Shown: in pieces, positions 50,907 to 60,700 of the stretch | How the letters are laid out: the number at the start of each line of letters is the position of its first letter | Position numbering within the stretch: the stretch's first letter is position 1 | Assembly (NCBI GenBank): GCA_951640165.1 | Contig: OX621252.1 | Coordinates: 20,295,934-20,359,933, forward strand | Reading direction: 5' to 3' | DNA: 64,000 bases | Source of the DNA: Pseudoips prasinana | Lineage: Eukaryota > Arthropoda > Insecta > Lepidoptera > Nolidae | Notes under the pieces: model-generated | Seen by the model: only the letters and a program-made list of their open reading frames with translations | The model's database searches: none | Told to the model about the DNA's origin: nothing | Position numbers and translations under genes: made by a program

Positions 50907-53900
50907 CGTTCGCTGACGTAGCGCGTGGCGGACGCGCACGCCTGAACTGTTCCGCTCCCTTCCCTCCAAGGGGTAGGGAGGTAGTGGCCGGCCGCACTGT
51001 CCAGTGCTTTTGCGCGCCCGCGCCCGCCGGCCGCACCACTGCACTCGTTTGATATCCGGGAAGCTCCGCCCGAAGTTGGAAGCCTGCTTAATTCAGGCAA
51101 ATATTTAGATATTTTTGCCAAGGTGACGTCACAGTATCGCCTAAAAGGATTGCTATATCTATACATGTATGTATATATATTACGCCCATAAACGAATGAG
51201 TAATTTTACCGATGTTTAAGTAACTACACATCGATGCATTGCAGTAAATATGTAATGGCTATAAATTTTATGGTCCGCAAATGAACGGATGTGATGTAGC
51301 CTTGGCAAAGCTATATAGTTACTGAACAGGCAGCTCATCCTGGTGGCGCACGCGCATACGTTTAACGTTATGTCCGGAATGAATTTCGAGGGTGGTCTTT
51401 CCGTTGTTTTCTGACACGTTTTGACTCCGTCGGACTGGAATGATTGTCACTTTCGATGTTGTAATTTTTTTTATGTATTTGATATTTCTTCCCGATTGAT
51501 GCTTTTATGAGACGTTTTAGACGTTTAGTTTATTATATTTGAAATGTTTGAGCCTTGGTATTTTGTAGTATTTGTAATGAAGATGAAGACTTGGAGCGCA
51601 CAAAACATGTGAGATAGAATAATGATACTAGAAAGGATATTTATTAAATATTGATATACTATATTATACTAAAGAAATAGTGGATGATTTTAGTATATCT
51701 TGGATATACTTTTCATATATACTTAAATATGTAAGGAATCTGATATTCTTTTTATGAATCTGATGATATCAGGCAATTTTTCATCGTTTAATTCGCTCAT
51801 CCATTAAATCATTTAATAACATAGTAATTTAAGGATTCCATTATAATATACTGAGAATGACGGTTTGGCCAATTTATAATAATATTCTTTATTATACTTA
51901 ATAATTTCTACAAAATAATATTTCATCTGCTCTGCAGTAGCTGAAATATAATTTGTTGGAGTTTAAATTATATTTCTCATAGGCTACTTAAGCCAAATAT
52001 AAATAGTTATTTTATATAAACTAAATCTATTCTTTATTATACTATAGAACTGTTATTTACATTACGCTCACAGAGGTAGATTTTCTATATATTTATTTGA
52101 AATAAAATATCGAATTGGATTTAAACACATATTCAATATTTACTTCTATAACGTTATAATATTAGGAATTAATTTATTCATATTAATGCTTTGTGAAAAT
52201 TTTATTATAAATTTTAATGTTATAGAATATAAAGAAATAATATATATATATATATTAGTATACAATGTGTAACACAAATATATAGTAAGAACTACCCATC
52301 ATAACTCCTAAAAAAGAAATATATTTACTTCTATATAAAATAAGCGATCGGCAGATGTATTTGCCATAAAAATCGTTTCATTCTATTCGTCGTTTATTGT
52401 ATTGGTGGTGTCGAATTGTTCACTTTGACGGGTAGATTGAGTATCTTAAATATAACTATCTATGTTTGTTACACGTTGTAAACATTGATTGTAGTAATAG
52501 TTGTAGGCAAATAGATGAAATATTTGCTTATATGCGGAACAATTATAGATACGTATTTATAAAATGATTACGTGGTAAAAACACCAAATTGGAATAGTAG
52601 TAGATTAGCTTTTATACGGGCGTGAGTCTAATAAACACGAGATTGATATTGAAATTAGAATGTGTATGAGTATTTAACGAATTATAGCGTTATACTAAGC
52701 GTTTAATAGTTACAATGTTTCCCTATTTGCCTGCTACTATATCTACTATGCGTTTAGCAACAATTATAATAAATATTGTATATTACTGTCTTATGGAAAA
52801 AGACGAAAAAACGGTTTTATATACAAGCTGTAACGTAAATAGTGATTTAAACTTAAGGTGCTTAATTTGCCTATGCAACTGAATAAGAAAAAAAGGAGAA
52901 CGAACAACATCAACCTGCAACATGCATAAAATAAATGATTAAGCTTCAATACATTGTTATATGTAGTTCAGAAAGGCTACTTATAATTAATACAGTTTCA
53001 TAGGTAAATTACGCTCCTTAAATTCTCTCTACTATTTATACTACACTTTGTATATTGTCAAGAAGTTGGTAGAATTAAGCCTATGGTTGAAGAACTTCTA
53101 ATCTTCTTATTATTAATGATACGATATTTTTTTTAAATTATTCAAGCATTTCTCTGGAACTAGAACCACTAGACTAGAAAATCAGGTCTCAATAAAGGAA
53201 TAGAGTTCAATAATGTCTGATTTAATAATATTTTTAATCATTTATTAGTTTAAGCGTTAGTTTTATTCAGATTGTGCAACACGTACTTATGATTAATAAT
53301 TGCCACTCAATTATCATAATACTCATAATAACTCAAAACTACTCAAATACTCAAAAGCTACAAAACCTTGAATATTTTCCAATTACTGGTTACCTGCTAT
53401 TTACTCGTTATTCATACACAATAAATTTTAAAAAAACTAATTTTTAGAATTATCTATTTCGTATCGAACAAATCTATTGCATTAAAGTCCCAAAAAGCGT
53501 TATTACGTATTAGTTTATAGATATGCAGTTGCTCAGTTTATGTGGCTCAATATCGAGATTTTTAAGCATTACATTTATATAGGCTTATTAAGACGACCAA
53601 TTGTAGAAATCTCATTGACTAGTTTTCAATCATTCAAATCACAATACAAAACTTTTATACTCAATTTGAATAGTATTATTATAAAAATAAATATATTGTA
53701 CATCTCTTCACGACACGAAACCAAAACGTTACCTGTTCTGTATATTAAAATACCTTCTGACTATTGAAATTATATACAAATTATCATCTATTATACAATA
53801 TTTATACCTTATTTATACACATAAAATGTATTAACAATTCTTATTTATGAAAATATTGAGACACAGATTCACTCATTTACTCAATAATTTCTCATAAACT

Positions 53901-55490
53901 ATAATTTATCTCATTCACTCAGTTTAAGTATGAGTGTGTATTAGAACGTTAAACAAAAACAAAACGTCTCACGCTAATTAGTATCTCAGCATTTTACAAG
54001 TAAGAGGGGTAATGTAATCATGTTGATAGATTTGTGTAATAAAGCTTGGGAGCAACTGCAGGTCAGTGCTGACATTACAGTGGTAATATGGGGCTCTCCC
54101 CAATGCCCCAAAGAAAAAGGAACCGAAACGCTTGAAGAATGAATCTCGTCTTAATTTTAGTTAAAAACTTACCACTTACAAATATCTACATGAAGTATTT
54201 GTAAGTGGTAAGTCTTACACCTTATTTATACATATAACATGTATTAACAATTCTTATTTATAAAAATATTGAGACATAGATTACTTTCAGTCCCTCATTT
54301 ACTCAATAATTTATCACAAAGTATAATTTAACTCAATCACTCAGTTTAGGTATGAGTGTGTTTTAGAACGTTAAACAAAATCAAAACGTCTCAGGCTTAT
54401 TAGTATCTCAGCATTCTTTTTAAGTAAAAGGGGTAATGTAAGCATGTTGATAGATTTGTGTAAAAAGCTTGGAAAAAACTGCAGGTCAGTGTTGACATTA
54501 CACTGGTAATATGGGTCTCTCCCCAATGCCCCAAAGAAAAAGGACCCGAAACCCTTGAAGAATGAAACTCGTCTTCATTTTATTTAAAGACCACTTACAA
54601 ATAATTCATGTGTATAAATACTCAATTAAAAAGTTGATACATAGATGTTTATATTATTTTTTAACTATACTGTAAGTGCCTACTGGGTAATTAGGATTTT
54701 TGTGTGACCTGGACGGACGGTAGTACCTGCAAAATGGTGTTGTTACTTACTGCACTTTGTGTGTGGTTTTGCTCTTGAGCGTTGTTTGAACGATGTTTCA
54801 ATATGCTACGCATTGCTACTAGGGAAATTTTCGAGCCCCAAGTTAGTTAATACCTATGTTTCAAATACCCTAACGTGCGTAGCTATTATTTTATAATAAG
54901 AATGTGTGTTTCTAAAATTTTGCACACAACTCTGTGTGGTTTATTATATCTCAATGTTCATTCTTTTGTAAGTCTTTTTTTTATTATAATATATATATAA
55001 TATTGACATGCATTACGTAATTTATCACATCATGTCACATCATGTCTTTTATTTTATACAAATAAATGTAATGTATTATATATTGATTTTGTTAACTTTA
55101 ATCTCGTTTTACTTATTATTATTGTATAATATATATATAGGTAGTGTTTATATGTCTAGTCGTGTTCAGTTTGTTCGGATATGTATATAATAATGAGTCC
55201 TTGATTGGTTTGTTTAATATCGTTTATTGTTATGACGTGAATAATATATATGATACCCGTCGCGATGGATATAATTAATTATACAAATGCTATGATATTT
55301 ATATAAAATGATATTATATAATGTACCTATTATGTTCAAAAATGTCAGTTATGGAATCTTTCAATATTGTTACCTATTATAAAGATATGTAATGAGAATT
55401 TCTCAATAAAATCACTTTATACATTTTTCCTAAAAATTGTTTCATTCAATCATTTTGGATAGAACCTGAGAATAGCAACTGTTTATGAAT
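50907..55490 (+). other. Possible long Syt14 3' UTR / AT-rich intergenic DNA
   Basis: No gene seen. GC-rich for about 170 bases after the stop, then very AT-rich. AATAAA-type signals occur at 52101 and 55405, among others. Repeats become common only after about 55490, which would fit a long neuronal 3' UTR, but this is inference. A tandem duplication lies at about 53806-54605. Confidence 0.35.
53806..54605. repeat. Diverged tandem duplication, about 390-bp units
   Basis: Copy 1 (about 53806-54180) and copy 2 (about 54220-54605) share 'gtattaacaattcttattta', 'gaacgttaaacaaaa', 'catgttgatagatttgtgta' and 'ctctccccaatgccccaaag'. Small indels shift any frame, so it is non-coding. A hairpin (54170-54210) marks the joint. 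Confidence 0.9.
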
Positions 55491-55714
55491 ACAGAAGTAG
55501 ATACACAGCTACACATCAAGCTATACATTTCGAGTATAAGCTGATCTCGCGTTATATAAGATTTCCATACAAGAACAGTCCAGCTCATATTGGAAATAAT
55601 ATTAAATAGATTGACACGTAGCCTTGCGTACAATGTGCATGTTTAATCGCGGTACCATTTTTTCATTTTGATACCATAAAAATATTCATATAATGTACGA
55701 AATTACATATAATG

Positions 55715-56030
55715 TCCTCCTAGCCGAATTTCTGGCACGGCGTCCAGTCTCAATAAAGATTGGTCATCTGCGCGGGACATATTATAGTGCACAAGTGTGT
55801 GCGCAAACACAGGAGCACTTTCTATTCCATCACCCCCATGATCCGATGGGACGCCTAGCGACACGAACGGAAAGAGGTCAGGTACAGTACCGACGGCTTT
55901 ACGTGCTTTCCAAGGCACGGGGGTATAATACCGCCAACTCCCAGGCTTCGGGCTGATGTTGAGAAATATTCTTATAAATTTTCTTTTCCTCGTTCTCTGC
56001 GGCTGAACACGCTACCGCTAGACAAACAAG
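55715..56030 (-). repeat. tRNA-derived SINE (family A)
   Basis: Complement of the 42026 element without the insertion: head near 56028 (ctaccgctagacaaac), body with cagcccgaagcctgggag, end near 55722. Confidence 0.85.
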
Positions 56031-56181
56031 ACAGTCAAAATTAGTAATTACATATTTATGTTAGTAGAAACAGGTTTTTTCCAATGGTAATAATATATGT
56101 TGTTCCGCCAAGGAACGAGCCTTGCCTTAGGGGGGGGTACTAAGCCTAATTGTAGTACTCTTGATAATATTTGTTGTTTGC

Positions 56182-57209
56182 TTAGTCTGGTCAAATTAGA
56201 CTAAAAAATAGGGGTAAGGTTACAATAATTCCCATCAGGCTGAATATTGGTAGGATCGTTCATTACACTATTATAAAGGAAATGCGAAAAGTCCTCAACG
56301 AACCGGCATGTGCAAAAAAAATTACTCCGGGTCAACAAAGGACCCAAAAACGGGTTTTTCGCAATTTTCAGCAATACGGTAAGTTTTATTATAAAATTAG
56401 CTGACACAAAATTGTAGATTAGATAATTATCTATAGAAAATGTCTTAATCCTATTTTCCTAAGAGCCACCGTTTTTTAGATAAAACTATTCAAAAAGTTA
56501 TAAGAGTTGTAATTGTCATAATATGCACACGTTTCCACGCCACCTTTGAAGTATTGTAATTAGCGCGTTTTTTTAATGTGGTTTCCCCGGTAGGCTTATT
56601 CCACTGATCTGTTGTGGTTCTGTTTAATTTGGAGCTATTGAATGACTATAGATATTGACAAGGAAAATTTAACAATAAGAGAGAGAAAAAAAATTTTGAA
56701 TTTCATTTCTATGTATGGGGAACCCCCAAAATTATTGTTCTTTTGCAATTTTTTTGTGAAAATCTTAATGCGGTTCACAGAACACATCTATTTACCAAGT
56801 TTTAACAGTACAGCTCTTATAGTTTCGGAAAAAAGTGGCTGTGACATACGGACGGACAGACAGACGGACATGACGAATCTATAAGGGTTCCGTTTTTTGC
56901 CATTTGGCTACGGAACCCTGCAAAACGGTGGCTCTTAGGAAAAAAGTATTGACACATTTTTTATAGATAATTATCTAATCTACAATTTTGTCTCAGCTAA
57001 TTTTATGATAAAACTTACCGTTTTGCTGTAAATCGCGAAAAACCCGTTTTGTGACCTTTGGCCCCGCGAAAATTTTTTGCACGTGCCGGATCGATGAGGA
57101 CTTTTCACATTTCCTTTATTATAGTGTAATGAACGATCCTACCAATTTTCAGCCTAATGGGAAATATTGTAACCTTACCCCTATTTTTAGTCTAATTTGA
57201 CCGGACTAA
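56182..57209. mobile_element. 1-kb foldback element with another repeat inside
   Basis: Arms of about 290 bp: ttagtctggtcaaatt ... aagagccaccgttttt, and cggtggctcttaggaaaaaa ... aatttgaccggactaa. The centre (about 56640-56919) is the ggttccgt/acggaacc repeat also found at 27540-27822. No coding sequence of its own. Confidence 0.85.
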
Positions 57210-57422
57210 CTTGTATCGTGTATTTACATTGCCTGTTAATCCGTGCATATTTACATACATCGCTCTGTCAGTAGGTCAACAGATTAGATTTAGTATAGAT
57301 ACTGTTTAACGTTTTAATTATTTAAATTAATTGCGATATCGTGACCAGGCATATTCCGCACACCATGAATTAAATGCTTATTTCAGTGAATATTTGAGTA
57401 AGGACACTTTTAATTATTTATA

Positions 57423-57570
57423 GTACAGACGCCAGCACATCAAGCTATCAAGCACCCCAATCTGTCAAATTTCCCCAATAGAAATTGAACCTTATGCCAA
57501 TGTGATAAAGTTGAAAATCTATAAAAGAAATTTGACAGATTGCGGTAGCTGGATGTGCTGGCGTCTGTAC
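57423..57570. mobile_element. Palindromic MITE, copy 4
   Basis: gtacagacgccagcacatca ... ggatgtgctggcgtctgtac. The left arm has a small internal repeat (tcaagctatcaagc). 148 bp. Confidence 0.88.
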
Positions 57571-57700
57571 AACAATTTGATAAACAAGAACGTACCATGT
57601 TGAATTATAGCAATTATTTATTTATTTTTAATTATCGGTTATTATAAATTAGTACGCTGGAATTGTTCTCCAGTTTTCACATTGTATTGAGCCGAACAAA

Positions 57701-57798
57701 ATGAAAGAAAGTTATATGAACCTATTGCGAAGGTACTGCCTAAATAGTACCATAGTAGGATTGAAGTATTTGTTTATTTATCCTGATATAGTGTCAAG
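57701..57798 (+). CDS. ppk-like exon 1
   Basis: Residues 1-32 plus two bases: MKESYMNLLRRYCLNSTIVG then LKYLFIYPDIVS. Donor GTATGT. The end of this exon and its donor recur at 62709. Confidence 0.75.
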
Positions 57799-60700
57799 GT
57801 ATGTGGACCACAGAACTGCATTTTAAGGGACGTGGCCCTCCCTCTTACCCACCACTGCAACTCCTCCACCTAAGCCAGGAACAACAGAGGCACACAATGA
57901 AATGACACTGAGCGGTGAGGCTCAGAAATGTATGTCCCGGGGAATCGCTTTAACTGTCTTGGATCCCGCAATGAATTTTTAAGACTGCATTTCTGACTCT
58001 TTATTATCTTTGACGGGTGAGTTTGCATGGTTGGTAAACGCTTGCCTTTCACGCGGCAGGTCGGGGATTGATTCCCACCCAGGGCAGATAGTTGTGTGCA
58101 TGAATATGTCTGTTTGTCCTGTAGACACATGACACGTTTGTAAATACCATAGATTCTTACATAGATTACACCCAGATTCAGGACAAACAGACATGTTCAT
58201 GCACACAAATATCTGTCCTGGGTGCGACCTGCGGCGTTAAAGGCTAGCATTTACCAATCACGCCAACCGGCCCGTTATATCATTATAATGTACCTATATA
58301 ATTGTAATTGAACAATCCCACAGATGTTTCTGGTCAATCAACATGATAATGAATCTGCTGGCGTCATTGCTAATGAGCTGGTTACTATACTCGAGGTTCA
58401 GTGATATGCCCACCCGCGTCTCCATTGAAAACCAATTCGAATCAGTGAGGAACCTGCCGTTTCCCGCCATTACGATTTGCAGCCCCAACCAAGCGACTCT
58501 GTCATCTGTACAGTATTTTAATAAGACTCTTTTGTAAGTTCCTATAAATATTTTGTTAATCGTTAGTTTAGTGTGATATGATCATTGCTGAAAATGAAGT
58601 CTCGGAGTTGTTCCAGGTTTAAGCCATAGGTCAAAAGTGTTAATGCTATCTCTTTATAAAAACTATTTACAGTGTAACGCCTTCAATTATTGCAGAGCAA
58701 TGTAATGGAATCTTATAAGACTACGATTTTAAAACTACAATCTTAAACCTATACGGTAATTTTTATATCAATTTAAACCTTATTCTAATACCTAATTAAA
58801 TATCTAAAATAACAAAACTGTAGACTTAAACCTACAACTTACCTTATTATACTAATTAATAATACAGAAACATTAGTTACTTTTTATTTTTTAATCTGTG
58901 TATCGCCTACGCTGTATTCATTGAGTGAAGTGTGTATGCAATGAACGGGATTACCGTCCGTTCACTCGCAGGTTCCGCTCATCGTGACATTTTTTGCATA
59001 TCATGCACTCGACGAAATACTACGCTGCTGCTGAGTTGTTCCTAAATTTTTTTATAAACTCCTAATTTAAATATAAATTTAAATAGTACCAACGCGTACA
59101 TTGTTCTAAAAAAAAACGCCGTATACCTATACATATAAAGAGTGTTAGTGTTTAAACCCCACTTGGGGTTTCTTTTCTACGGAGTATACTTACCACCTAT
59201 AAATACACCACGTCTCCGAAGATCACCCCACCTCATCAGTTCCGGAACTCAATCTACAGCCTTAAGACTGCGCCGGACATCACTACACTACTACCAGGGT
59301 AGTGGTATTTTAAATTGTCAGATCGTACCCACAATCGTGTGATAAACCTACGACCCTTCTACCTAACTTTTTTATCTTGACACGCGGCAGCGTGTCGGGC
59401 CAAGTTAATTTTTTTCTTTGGAAATTAAATTATTTTTTTTAATTGATCTTTAGTCTTTTCTTCTTCTACCTACCTACAAAATTATTCTATACATCGTGGA
59501 AACGCGACAGTGGCGCCCAACGTGGGGCTCGATGTAACGCCTTCAATTATTGCAGAGCAATGTAATGGAATCTTATAAGACTACGATTTTAAAACTACAA
59601 TCTTAAACCTATACGGTAATTTTTATATCAATTTAAACCTTATTCTAATACCTAATTAAATATCTAAAATAACAAAACTGTAGACTTAAACCTACAACTT
59701 ACCTTATTATACTAATTAATAATACAGAAACATTAGTTACTTTTTATTTTTTAATCTGTGTATCGCCTACGCTGTATTCATTGAGTGAAGTGTGTATGCA
59801 ATGAATACAGCGTAGGCGATACACAGATTAAAAAATAAAAAGTAACTAATGTTTCTGTATTATTAATTAGTATAATAAGGTAAGTTGTAGGTTTAAGTCT
59901 ACAGTTTTGTTATTTTAGATATTTAATTAGGTATTAGAATAAGGTTTAAATTGATATAAAAATTACCGTATAGGTTTAAGATTGTAGTTTTAAAATCGTA
60001 GTCTTATAAGATTCCATTACATTGCTCTGCAATAATTGAAGGCGTTACATATGGTAATTAAATTATTTTTTAAAATTGATCTTTAGTCTTTTTATTTATT
60101 TTTATTTATTTTATTTATTTATTTATCACAAACACAACTATCATTACAGGCAATAGTCCTAATGCGGTAGTGTGGTCTTTAGTTACATTATATATATATA
60201 TATATATTTTTAATTAAGTAATAAACTTCTTATATATTATTTAAGTATAGGGGAGGGAATATCTACCAGAGGACGGGAAGCAGCTTCCTTCTGAGTACTA
60301 CGACCATCATACTGCGATCGCCAACCCGCCTGCCAAGCGTGGCGATTATGGCATATCCCCTCAAGATGATTCTTGAGGGAGGCTTGTCCAGCAGTGGACT
60401 TATTTAAGCTGTAATGATGATATTATTTAAGTTCTACAGACATCCAATTATATTACAATATAAATTTCAAATTAAAATAAACAAAGCACAAAAATCTCAT
60501 TAAATTACATAAAATAACAATAGAAATCCAAAAACAATATTAAATTAAAAATAAATTATTATTAAATTAATATTGACATTCTAAATTACAATATTACAAT
60601 ATTCGTATTCATATATTACCATAACATAATACAACTTTTCTTCTTCTACCTACCTACAAAACTATTCTATACATCGTGGAAACGCGACAGTGGCGCCCAA

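Noticed and set aside
54015..54140. Short frame MLIDLCNKAWEQLQ in the tandem duplication
   Set aside because: The second copy has indels that break the frame, so it was not kept as coding sequence.
59142..59342. 66-codon open frame, repeated at 62336
   Set aside because: Lies within the two LTRs; short open frames in LTRs are common and this one has no start context or family.
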